A DNA stretch of 44,802 nucleotides from an uncultured Polaromonas sp. GTDB taxonomy: Bacteria > Pseudomonadota > Gammaproteobacteria > Burkholderiales > Burkholderiaceae_C. The notes beneath the pieces are model-generated. The model made no database searches and was not told where the DNA came from. It saw only the letters and a program-made list of their open reading frames with translations. The stretch is from NCBI GenBank assembly GCA_937863225.1, contig CALMEI010000055.1, positions 1 to 44,802 of the forward strand, written 5' to 3'. The position numbers and the translations under genes are program-made. Below are positions 15,826-22,713 of this stretch, in pieces. Position 1 is the first letter of the stretch. Each line of letters opens with the position of its first letter.

Positions 15826-16332
15826 TTACAAATCCAGTTTCCAATTTTGACCCACCAAGTCCTTGCCAAAAGAGTGGTGCTTTTCTTGCGTTATGAGTTT
15901 GAAGCCGGCGGTTTCGTATATGTGTCGGGCAGCATGCAGGTTGTCGTTTGTCCACAGCACGATGTGTTGGTAGCCGGCGCTTTTGGCGAATTGGATGCAT
16001 TCGTTCACCATGCGGCGGCCCAGGCCTTGGCCTTGGGCTGCTGGGTCAACGTAGAGCAAGCGCAGTTTGGCGGTGCTGTCGTCTTGGCGCACGATAAAGA
16101 TCGAGCCGACTACTTTACCAACACCATCGCCGTCCTGCACGGCTACCCAGCATTTCTCGCGGCCAGGGATATATTCTTTGCTGAATTTGCCGATGATTTC
16201 AGCAACCAACGCTTCAAAGCTCACATCCCAACCGTATTCATTGGCATACAACAGGCCTTGCTTGTGGATGATCCAACCGTAGTCGCCCGGTTGTGGATCG
16301 CGCAGGTTGATTGGTTTTAGTGGGTTCGTCAT
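15826..16332 (-). CDS. GNAT-family N-acetyltransferase
   Basis: A 168-residue acetyltransferase. Motif A, which holds the acetyl-CoA pyrophosphate, reads LYVDPAAQGQGLGRRMVNEC; motif B follows as IVLWTNDNLHAARHIYETAG. The N-terminal part (GDYGWIIHKQGLLYANEYGW) matches the GNAT subgroup that is often fused to MarR regulators, although no MarR domain is present here. The acceptor is unknown. It is followed on the same strand by a spacer containing repeat copy 3, and the EVE gene lies 26 bp upstream on the same strand. Confidence 0.88.
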   Translation of the reverse strand: MTNPLKPINLRDPQPGDYGWIIHKQGLLYANEYGWDVSFEALVAEIIGKFSKEYIPGREKCWVAVQDGDGVGKVVGSIFIVRQDDSTAKLRLLYVDPAAQGQGLGRRMVNECIQFAKSAGYQHIVLWTNDNLHAARHIYETAGFKLITQEKHHSFGKDLVGQNWKLDL

Positions 16333-16358
16333 GAATCAAGAACTGGTCATCACTGGCT

Positions 16359-16844
16359 TTATTTTTTACGTACAACGCGCAATGCCTGAACAAAATCCCA
16401 ATGCGCTGCATCCACTGGCAGGATGGACAAGCGGTTGCCGCGGGCGAGTAGGCGCAGGTCGGCTAATGCGGCTTGTTCGCGTAACCATGACAGTGGAATC
16501 AAATCCCACTTTTCAACCAGTTGCACGTCCACTTGCACCCAGCGCGGTGCTTCAGGTGTGGATTTGGGGTCGTAATATTTTGATTCGGCATCAAACTGTG
16601 TGGCATCGGGGTAGGGTTTGCTGGCGACCTTGGCGAGGCCTGCAATACCGGGCTCGGCACAAGATGAGTGGTAGTACCACACCAAATCACCCACGCGCAT
16701 GTTGTCGCGCATGAAGTTGCGCGCTTGGTAGTTGCGCACACCGTACCAAGGCACGGTTTTTTTCGGAAGCGCGGCCAAGTCGTCAATCGATAAATCAGAT
16801 GGCTCGATTTTCATCAGCCAGTAGTTTGGTTTTGTATTCGTCAT
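16359..16844 (-). CDS. EVE-domain protein
   Basis: A 161-residue EVE-domain protein, of the PUA-like fold related to YTH domains that read modified bases. Motifs: YWLMKIEPSDLSIDDLA, VPWYGVRNYQARNFMRDNMR, VGDLVWYYHSSC and the late PLSWLREQAALADLRLLARG. Bacterial EVE proteins probably bind modified nucleic acid; the ligand here is unknown. The start at 16844 gives the family N-terminus; the four extra codons to 16856 derive from the leader of repeat copy 4. It may be co-transcribed with the GNAT gene 26 bp downstream. Confidence 0.9.
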   Translation of the reverse strand: MTNTKPNYWLMKIEPSDLSIDDLAALPKKTVPWYGVRNYQARNFMRDNMRVGDLVWYYHSSCAEPGIAGLAKVASKPYPDATQFDAESKYYDPKSTPEAPRWVQVDVQLVEKWDLIPLSWLREQAALADLRLLARGNRLSILPVDAAHWDFVQALRVVRKK

Positions 16845-16860
16845 TTTATATGTCAATAAT

Positions 16861-16909
16861 GGCTGTAGACGGCGTATTTATTGCCTAGTGTGCTATCAAA
16901 TATATAGCT
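16861..16909 (+). repeat. Dispersed 49-bp repeat, copy 4
   Basis: A near-intact copy: GGCTGTAGACGGCGTATTTA, then TTGCCTAG and TGCTATCAAATATATAGCT. The leader TTTATATGTCAATAAT (16845-16860) directly abuts the EVE start codon, and the copy ends 14 bp from the msrB stop. Confidence 0.9.
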
Positions 16910-16922
16910 TTCAGTAGCCACG

Positions 16923-17372
16923 TCATTCAATTTTGGCAAGTGCAAGCGCATTGATGCAATAGCGTAAACCGCTGGGTGCGGGTCCGTCGGGGAAGACGTG
17001 GCCCAGGTGCGCATCGCAAACATTGCAGGTGGTTTCAACGCGTGTCATGCCGTGGCTGTGGTCGGCGGAGTATGCCACCACGTTGTCCGTGATGGCTTGG
17101 GTGAAGCTGGGCCAGCCGCTGTGGCTGTCAAATTTGGTACTGGCATCAAACAACTCCGTGCCGCAGCATACGCAGCTGTAGCGGCCAGGTTGAAACAGTG
17201 TGCACATGTCAGAGCTGTGTGCCCTTTCCGTGCCGTGCTCACGTGTGACATAAAACTGCTCAGGCGTGAGACGTACTTGCCACTGCGCATTGCTGAGTTC
17301 GAATCGGCGCGGTGGTGCCGGGTTGCCGTTTTGCGCCAGTTGCAACACGTCGCGCCAGGTGAGTGTGTTCAT
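16923..17372 (-). CDS. msrB: Peptide-methionine (R)-S-oxide reductase MsrB
   Basis: A 149-residue MsrB, which reduces methionine-R-sulfoxide. Two CxxC zinc pairs are present, CVCCGTELFD and CNVCDAHLGHVFPDGPAP, with the substrate pocket FDSHSGWPSFTQ and the catalytic Cys in LRYCINALAL near the end. No signal peptide, so cytoplasmic. It is the last gene of an msrA-selO-msrB run on the minus strand; msrA repairs the S-epimer, so the cluster covers both diastereomers. Confidence 0.95.
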   Translation of the reverse strand: MNTLTWRDVLQLAQNGNPAPPRRFELSNAQWQVRLTPEQFYVTREHGTERAHSSDMCTLFQPGRYSCVCCGTELFDASTKFDSHSGWPSFTQAITDNVVAYSADHSHGMTRVETTCNVCDAHLGHVFPDGPAPSGLRYCINALALAKIE

Positions 17373-17408
17373 GTGGTTTCCTTGTCCAAAGATCTCATTA
17401 TTATCAAA

Positions 17409-18893
17409 TTATGTGCCACAAAAGGTTTGGTAGTTTGCGGTGACTTCGGCCGGTGCAGGTTGGGAAAATTTGGCTGCTATCCCTGTGTCGTCAAACGGCT
17501 GCGTGATGGCACGCATCAGCGCATTGAAGGGCGCTGTGTTTTTATTTTCTGTAGCCTCTGTGAGTGCCTCTTCAACCAAATGGTTGCGTGGAATGTGCAC
17601 CGGGCTGGCTTGTTTGATAGCCGCACTGCGCATGACAGGCGTTGCCGTTTCCAGCATGCCACGTTGTTGCCAACGCGACAGCCATTGCTCGGTGGCGTCG
17701 GTCTGGGTGAATACCGTGTAAAAGAGTTGACGGTCTTGCACGGTCAAGGCCAACACGCGCCAGCCTTGGGTAAAGTCAATTTGCTGTTGCTGCATCAGCT
17801 GCAAAAAGTCTTGGGCTAAAGTTTTGTCGCTTGTTGCCGCTTCAACCGCATGCTGCTGTAAACCCAATTTGGTCCGCCAGATGGTTTGGCTGTGTTGGGT
17901 AAATTGCGTGTCAAAAGTGTTGAGTGCCTCTATCGCCAATGCGGTTGCGTGTGCTTCATCTTCGTCTATCAAGGGCAGCAGCGCGCTGGCCAAACGGCTT
18001 AAATTCCATTTGGCAATGCCCACTTGATTGCCATAAGCGTAGCGACCTTGTGCATCGATTGAGCTGAACACGGTGGCGGGGTCGTAGGCTTCCATGAAAG
18101 CGCAGGGACCAAAATCGATGGTCTCGCCACTGATGGTCATGTTGTCGGTGTTCATCACGCCGTGGATAAAGCCCAATCCCAGCCACTGCGCCACCAGTTT
18201 CGCTTGGCGGTCCACCACGTTTTTGAAAAAACGAAGAATTGCGTCGGGTTCACCGGTCAACTCGGCATCATGTCGGTCAATGGCGTAATCAGTCAGTCGC
18301 CGCAGTGCTGCCATGTCTTCACGCGCCGCAAAATATTCAAACGTTCCAACACGCAAATGACTGGCGGCAACGCGCGTCAAGATGCCACCAAGCAGTCTGC
18401 GCTCGCGTTGAATGGTTTGGCCTGTCGCCACCGCTGCCAACGCGCGTGTGGTGGGTACGCCTAAGGCGTGCATCGCCTCGCTGATGAGCACTTCGCGCAG
18501 CACCGAGCTCAAACTGGCCAAGCCGTCACCACGTCGTGAAAACGGCGTCGGGCCAGAGCCTTTGAAAGCCATGTCTTGGCGCTGTCCACGCGTGTCTATC
18601 ACCTCGCCCAACAACAGGGCGCGACCGTCACCCAGCTGCGGAGAAAAATGCCCAAACTGATGCCCTGCGTAGGCTTGTGCCAGTGGCTGTGCGCCAGCAG
18701 GGGCATGGTTGCCAGCCAACATGGCCACGCCCAGGTCAGACTGCAATTCATCCGGCGATAAACCCAATTGTTGCGCCAATGCAAGGTTTAACCACACCAA
18801 GGACGGATGGGGTGTTGGCGCGGCTTGCCACGGTGCATACATACCATTGAGGTCGCGTGCATAAGTGTTATCAAATCGGATGTTTAATGGCAT
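17409..18893 (-). CDS. selO: SelO/YdiU-family protein AMPylase
   Basis: A 494-residue SelO pseudokinase, which transfers AMP from ATP to protein targets; in E. coli SelO modifies redox proteins such as glutaredoxin. Motifs: YAGHQFGHFSPQLGDGRALL, KGSGPTPFSRRGDGLASLSS, and the active-site HGVMNTDNM followed by IDFGPCAF. The protein ends in FCGT, with Cys third from the end, the position of selenocysteine in animal SelO. Start 18893 is chosen for the family N-terminus MPLNIRFDNTYARDL; a TTG frame to 18923 would abut the msrA stop. It lies between msrA and msrB, which supports a role in oxidative stress. Confidence 0.93.
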   Translation of the reverse strand: MPLNIRFDNTYARDLNGMYAPWQAAPTPHPSLVWLNLALAQQLGLSPDELQSDLGVAMLAGNHAPAGAQPLAQAYAGHQFGHFSPQLGDGRALLLGEVIDTRGQRQDMAFKGSGPTPFSRRGDGLASLSSVLREVLISEAMHALGVPTTRALAAVATGQTIQRERRLLGGILTRVAASHLRVGTFEYFAAREDMAALRRLTDYAIDRHDAELTGEPDAILRFFKNVVDRQAKLVAQWLGLGFIHGVMNTDNMTISGETIDFGPCAFMEAYDPATVFSSIDAQGRYAYGNQVGIAKWNLSRLASALLPLIDEDEAHATALAIEALNTFDTQFTQHSQTIWRTKLGLQQHAVEAATSDKTLAQDFLQLMQQQQIDFTQGWRVLALTVQDRQLFYTVFTQTDATEQWLSRWQQRGMLETATPVMRSAAIKQASPVHIPRNHLVEEALTEATENKNTAPFNALMRAITQPFDDTGIAAKFSQPAPAEVTANYQTFCGT

Positions 18894-18923
18894 ATAAATA
18901 GGCTGACACTGGACAATGACCAA

Positions 18924-19430
18924 CTAGCCGCGGCGCGGCAGTTGCCAGTTTGGGCGCACGTAATGGCAGGTATAGCCGCCTGGGTAATGCTCTAAATAGT
19001 CTTGATGCTCGGGTTCGGCTTGCCAAAATGCACCTGCGGGTGCAAGCTCGGTCACCACCGTGCCTGGCCAGATGCCAGAGGCGTTGACGTCGGCAATGGT
19101 GTCTTGCGCAGTTTGTTGTTGTGCAGGGCTGGTGTAGTAAATGCCAGAGCGGTAGGACGAACCTCTGTCATTGCCTTGTCGATTGGGCGTGGTGGGGTCG
19201 TGGATTTGGAAGAAAAATTCCAGCAGTTGGCGATAGCTCAAAACATTTGGGTTGAAAACAATTTCAATGGCCTCGGCATGCGTACCGTGGTTGCGGTACG
19301 TGGCATTCACCACATCGCCACCGCTGTAGCCCACGCGTGTGCTGACCACGCCTGGCATTTTGCGAATCAAATCTTGCATGCCCCAAAAGCAACCGCCCGC
19401 CAAAATGGCTGTCTCTAGCTGTTCACTCAT
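18924..19430 (-). CDS. msrA: Peptide-methionine (S)-S-oxide reductase MsrA
   Basis: A 168-residue MsrA. The catalytic motif [17 protein letters not shown] places the nucleophile at Cys14; [20 protein letters not shown] and [11 protein letters not shown] are conserved, as is [20 protein letters not shown]. The last part [20 protein letters not shown] ends normally and includes a second Cys that could act in recycling. No signal peptide is seen. First gene of the msrA-selO-msrB cluster; selO starts 30 bp after its stop. Confidence 0.95.
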   Translation of the reverse strand: MSEQLETAILAGGCFWGMQDLIRKMPGVVSTRVGYSGGDVVNATYRNHGTHAEAIEIVFNPNVLSYRQLLEFFFQIHDPTTPNRQGNDRGSSYRSGIYYTSPAQQQTAQDTIADVNASGIWPGTVVTELAPAGAFWQAEPEHQDYLEHYPGGYTCHYVRPNWQLPRRG

Positions 19431-19533
19431 TGTGTACTTTCATCATTGAATTTGACTAAGGATATACCATGCAAGGTGTTATCCGACTTTCAGGGTAATA
19501 TTCCCATACATACACCCAGACTTCTGACCTCAT

Positions 19534-20151
19534 ATGTACCAACCCGCTCAATTTCAATCACAAGACCGCGCGCAAGCATTGCAGATCATGCGTGCGCATC
19601 CGTTTGCATCGCTGATCAGCGTGGATGATGCTGGATTGCCTTTTGTGACGCATTTGCCTTTGCATGTTGAATTGCAAGGAGAGAACATGGTGTTGCTGGG
19701 CCACTGTGCCAGGCCCAATCCGCATTGGCAGTATCTGCAAACACGTCCAAAAGCGGTGGTGACGTTTTTAGGACCGCATGCGTATTTGTCGCCGCAGGTG
19801 TATCCAGACTTGGCACGTGTGCCGACATGGAATTATTTGGCGGTGCATTGCACGGTAGAAGCCACATTGATCGATGACGCATTGGCGAAAGATCGGTTGT
19901 TGAAGAAATTAATCGGCGATCATGAACCGACTTATGCCCAACAGTGGCGCGATTTGGATATCAAGTTTCAGCAACGGATGTTGGCAGGCATAGTCGGCTT
20001 TGAACTCAAAGTGTTGGATGTGCAATGCAAAATAAAAATCAACCAGCACCGTACAGAGGCGCATCAAGCCATGCAAAAGATGTACGAAGCGGGTAATGAA
20101 AATGAACAAGCTTTGGCGGCTTGGATGAAGCAGCTGGGTTTATTAGAATAA
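19534..20151 (+). CDS. FMN-binding PaiB-type protein
   Basis: A 205-residue protein of the PaiB family ('FMN-binding negative transcriptional regulator'), a split-barrel flavin-binding fold. It starts MYQPAQFQSQDRAQALQIMR, then FASLISVDDAGLPFVTHLPL; further motifs are HCARPNPHWQYL, VVTFLGPHAYLSPQVY, VPTWNYLAVHCTVEA and, near the end, KINQHRTEAHQAMQKM. B. subtilis PaiB affects sporulation and protease genes, but most members are uncharacterised and may be flavin-dependent oxidoreductases, so the regulator label is uncertain. It is followed by a small membrane protein gene 30 bp on. Confidence 0.87.
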   Translation: MYQPAQFQSQDRAQALQIMRAHPFASLISVDDAGLPFVTHLPLHVELQGENMVLLGHCARPNPHWQYLQTRPKAVVTFLGPHAYLSPQVYPDLARVPTWNYLAVHCTVEATLIDDALAKDRLLKKLIGDHEPTYAQQWRDLDIKFQQRMLAGIVGFELKVLDVQCKIKINQHRTEAHQAMQKMYEAGNENEQALAAWMKQLGLLE

Positions 20152-20181
20152 ACAGACAAGGGGCCAATCAGGAGGTGAATC

Positions 20182-20427
20182 ATGCGCGGTGTATCACGAT
20201 TTTTGTTGTTCATGGTGGCGATTGCCGTCATGGCGTATTTGGCTAAAACGCAGTTAGAGAGTTTCACCACCGTGAAAAAGAAGTTAAACGACCCAGCATT
20301 CACAGGGGTAAACCGAACACAGGACATCGATGCAAACGCCAGTAATGCCGTTGGGCAAGTGAAAGATAAAGTGAATGAGGCGCTGAACGCTGCAGAAGCA
20401 GTGCGCAAGACTGCTGAACCAAAATAA
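20182..20427 (+). CDS. Small single-pass membrane protein, unknown function
   Basis: An 81-residue protein with one N-terminal membrane segment (FLLFMVAIAVMAYLAKTQ) and a polar, Ala/Lys/Asp-rich C-terminal part. The ribosome site is unusually complete (AGGAGGTGA at 20170-20178, 3 nt before the ATG), which supports real translation. The tail (VKDKVNEALNAAEAVRK) could form an amphipathic helix. I do not recognise a family. It sits 30 bp after the PaiB-like gene and 11 bp before a dispersed repeat. Confidence 0.7.
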   Translation: MRGVSRFLLFMVAIAVMAYLAKTQLESFTTVKKKLNDPAFTGVNRTQDIDANASNAVGQVKDKVNEALNAAEAVRKTAEPK

Positions 20428-20438
20428 TGATAAAATAT

Positions 20439-20487
20439 GGCTGTAGGCGGCGTATTAATTGCCTAATGTGCTATTATATGTATAGCA
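20439..20487 (+). repeat. Dispersed 49-bp repeat, copy 5 (left edge of glycan cassette)
   Basis: GGCTGTAGGCGGCGTATTAA, TTGCCTAATG, then TGCTATTATATGTATAGCA with the 6-bp hairpin arms intact. It is in the same orientation as copy 6 at 22619, on the other side of a two-gene cassette. Confidence 0.9.
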
Positions 20488-20599
20488 CCATGGGGGTATT
20501 ATTGTTTTAATAACCTATCAAAAAGTATAACTTGTGCGAGTATTTGGTGATTGGCAAAATCTACCCATGATTTTTAAGGTCTGAACTTTTCCTATCCGT

Positions 20600-21445
20600 T
20601 CATGCGCGTGTAGCTAAAAGCCTTGCCAATAACGCCACCGCGCGACCTTTTACCCTTTTGATGGTTCGCGAAAGTAGGGATTTGTTGATTAACGCAAATT
20701 CTGAAGGATACTTCAGAAAATATTCGCCCCCTCCATGTGGCGCTTTTTGTTGACTGACGGTTTGCCAGCGTGTTTGTTCGTCTATTCTTCCAACCGTATA
20801 CATGCTACGCCGGTATTTCACAATTTTCATGCCGGAAGATATGTAGAGTGCTTTCAAATATTGTTCCACATTGTTGAACAGATTCGGATTTTGAATAATG
20901 AAAGGGATGATAAGTAGGCTACGCAGGAATGTCTCCCTATCCGCCACTGAGAACCGGTCAGTGACACCTCCATATTCTTCTCCTCTTGGTATATAGATAC
21001 TGCCCGGTTTTACGGTGGGAAGAAAATTCGAAACATAATAATGATCGGCCCGAGTTAAGACATACCTGTCATACACCATAGGCATCTTGATCAAATTTTC
21101 GTACAGCTTTTGGCGGAACGAACAGATGATCATGCCTGAACCTCTCAGCCCCTGATACGGTCCCCACAAGTTTTCCAAATGATTATGGGTTCTCCATTCT
21201 TTGGAAACGCCGTCATAGGTTTTTTCCCAGACCTGAGTGTCTGTTTCGTCAATCTCCCAAATGTATTTGGCGTGCTGTCGCCAATAAGAGTCTTGGTAGC
21301 TATTGCCAACACACAGACAAAGATCGCAGTCGTCTCCGAAATTTTCTAAGTAAGAGTTGTACGGCATGTCTCCACCGCGCAAATTCCCGATGATGCAAAA
21401 CAAGGTCTTTTGTCGGGCAGGTCGCATTAATGGAAGGGGACTCAT
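20600..21445 (-). CDS. Putative glycosyltransferase-like/surface-polysaccharide protein
   Basis: A 281-residue protein without a clear named family. It opens with a strand (TLFCIIGNLRGGD) like the first strand of nucleotide-sugar folds. The segment YDRYVLTRADHYYVSNF followed by IYIPRGEEYGGVTDRFSVAD resembles a loosely defined group of capsule/LPS glycosyltransferase-like proteins, in which an RxD motif precedes a Gly..Asp-Arg/Gln-Phe site. No signal peptide or membrane helix. The neighbour upstream on the same strand is a sugar-nucleotide epimerase, so a role in making a surface sugar is likely by context only. Base usage differs from the flanking housekeeping genes. Confidence 0.55.
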   Translation of the reverse strand: MSPLPLMRPARQKTLFCIIGNLRGGDMPYNSYLENFGDDCDLCLCVGNSYQDSYWRQHAKYIWEIDETDTQVWEKTYDGVSKEWRTHNHLENLWGPYQGLRGSGMIICSFRQKLYENLIKMPMVYDRYVLTRADHYYVSNFLPTVKPGSIYIPRGEEYGGVTDRFSVADRETFLRSLLIIPFIIQNPNLFNNVEQYLKALYISSGMKIVKYRRSMYTVGRIDEQTRWQTVSQQKAPHGGGEYFLKYPSEFALINKSLLSRTIKRVKGRAVALLARLLATRA

Positions 21446-21504
21446 CTTACCTGTCTGCGCATTTCTTTAACCAGCGATAGCAGCATGCGCAGCGGCAAAC
21501 AAGC

Positions 21505-22557
21505 TCACTGATTACGGCTCCACAAGAGCGCATCGAGATACGCTTTGACTTGCGCTGGCTGGTGGGTAGCAACATACCATTCGATGGTTCGCTCCAACCC
21601 TTCACGGAATGTATGCCGTGGCTGCCATCCAGTTGTCTCTCGTGCAAATGTTCCGTCCGCAGCCCTGTGCAAAACCCCGACAGGGTTTGCTAACTGATGC
21701 TTGATACCCATAGACGGAGTCCACCGCAAGATGTCGAAAATCTCTGCGGCCGCGTCATTGAGACTAATGAAGTCGCTGATCCCGGCGTTCACCGCGCTAC
21801 CATCTTCAATGGACTCGCAAGCCAGGACAAGTGCATTCACCACATCGTCCACATATGTAAAATTCCGCGTCTGTGTACCATCTCCCCATATCTCAAAAGG
21901 TGATTGTTCGATAAATGCCTTTGCAATCAGTGCCATAATCGCGTGCGTTTCGTTCTCCCGGGGGCCATAAGCCGTGAAGATTCTGACCGCGGCCGCTTTA
22001 ATCCCATGCTGTTTGCGATAAGCCCGCAGCGAGAGCTCACCCATCAGCTTGGCCCAGCCATATTCTTCATCAGCGAACATACGGCCCCGATGCATGAAGG
22101 AGACCATGTCCTCTCGCAGGAGCACCTTGCCGGTTTGGATGTCCGTGGGGTAAACACAGGCCGAACTCGCGAAGGTGATTCTCTCGACACCATTTGCAAC
22201 AGCACTGCGGAATACTGTGTTGTCGAGGGCCATGTTGTTGACGCAGTTGGCAGGATGGGAAGCTATATACCCCCGCCCCCCGTGATCTGCCGCCAAATGG
22301 AACACAACGTTGCACCCCTGAGATGACTTAATCGCAAAATCGGGTTCCAGAAGGTCGCCTTTAAGGAGCTCAATCTTGCTTTGAACTGCATCGAGATTTT
22401 CGATCCTTCCGCTCGACAAATTGTCAGCAACACGAACAGAAGCACCTTTTTGTATCAACCGCTCGACCAGATGGCTGCCGATAAAACTGGCTCCCCCAGT
22501 GACAAGAACCTGACAGCGCTGCCAGTTGATTTGGCTTCCCGTAATCATGGTGGTCAT
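21505..22557 (-). CDS. NAD-dependent sugar-nucleotide epimerase/dehydratase (extended SDR)
   Basis: A 350-residue extended short-chain dehydrogenase. The Rossmann loop reads VLVTGGASFIGSHLVERL; the usual TGGAGFIG has Ser instead of the third Gly. The catalytic Ser/Tyr/Lys set appears as FASSACVYP and the EYGWAKLMGE motif (YxxxK), and sugar-binding segments include VRIFTAYGPREN and WGDGTQTRNFTYVDDVVNAL. FHLAADHGGRGYIASHP resembles GDP-mannose 3,5-epimerase-like members, but the substrate is unproven. It is the first gene of a two-gene minus-strand cassette with the glycosyltransferase-like gene 59 bp downstream, both bracketed by direct copies of the dispersed repeat. Confidence 0.85.
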   Translation of the reverse strand: MTTMITGSQINWQRCQVLVTGGASFIGSHLVERLIQKGASVRVADNLSSGRIENLDAVQSKIELLKGDLLEPDFAIKSSQGCNVVFHLAADHGGRGYIASHPANCVNNMALDNTVFRSAVANGVERITFASSACVYPTDIQTGKVLLREDMVSFMHRGRMFADEEYGWAKLMGELSLRAYRKQHGIKAAAVRIFTAYGPRENETHAIMALIAKAFIEQSPFEIWGDGTQTRNFTYVDDVVNALVLACESIEDGSAVNAGISDFISLNDAAAEIFDILRWTPSMGIKHQLANPVGVLHRAADGTFARETTGWQPRHTFREGLERTIEWYVATHQPAQVKAYLDALLWSRNQ

Positions 22558-22618
22558 GAGTCAAGTATAGCTCTTACAGCGATAAACAAATAAATATTAG
22601 GTGTACATGTAAAAAAAT

Positions 22619-22667
22619 GGACTTATGCGACGTATTGATTGCCTGTTGTGCTATAAAATATATAGCA
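22619..22667 (+). repeat. Dispersed 49-bp repeat, copy 6 (right edge of glycan cassette)
   Basis: The right half is intact (GCGACGTATTGATTGCCTG, then TGCTATAAAATATATAGCA); the left block is altered (GGACTTAT instead of GGCTGTAG). Direct orientation relative to copy 5. Confidence 0.8.
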
Positions 22668-22713
22668 CAATTTAGTCATGTAGATGTCATTCTCTGCGCT
22701 CATAATGTGACAC

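Noticed and set aside
17290-17310. GAGTTCGAATCGG resembling a tRNA T-arm
   Set aside because: It lies within msrB codons; no acceptor or anticodon stem can be paired around it. A similar TTCGAATCCC inside the anti-sigma gene fails for the same reason.
16998-17819. 273-codon plus-strand frame across msrB and selO
   Set aside because: It overlaps two well-identified genes on the other strand and its composition (Cys, His and Arg rich) is that of an antisense shadow.
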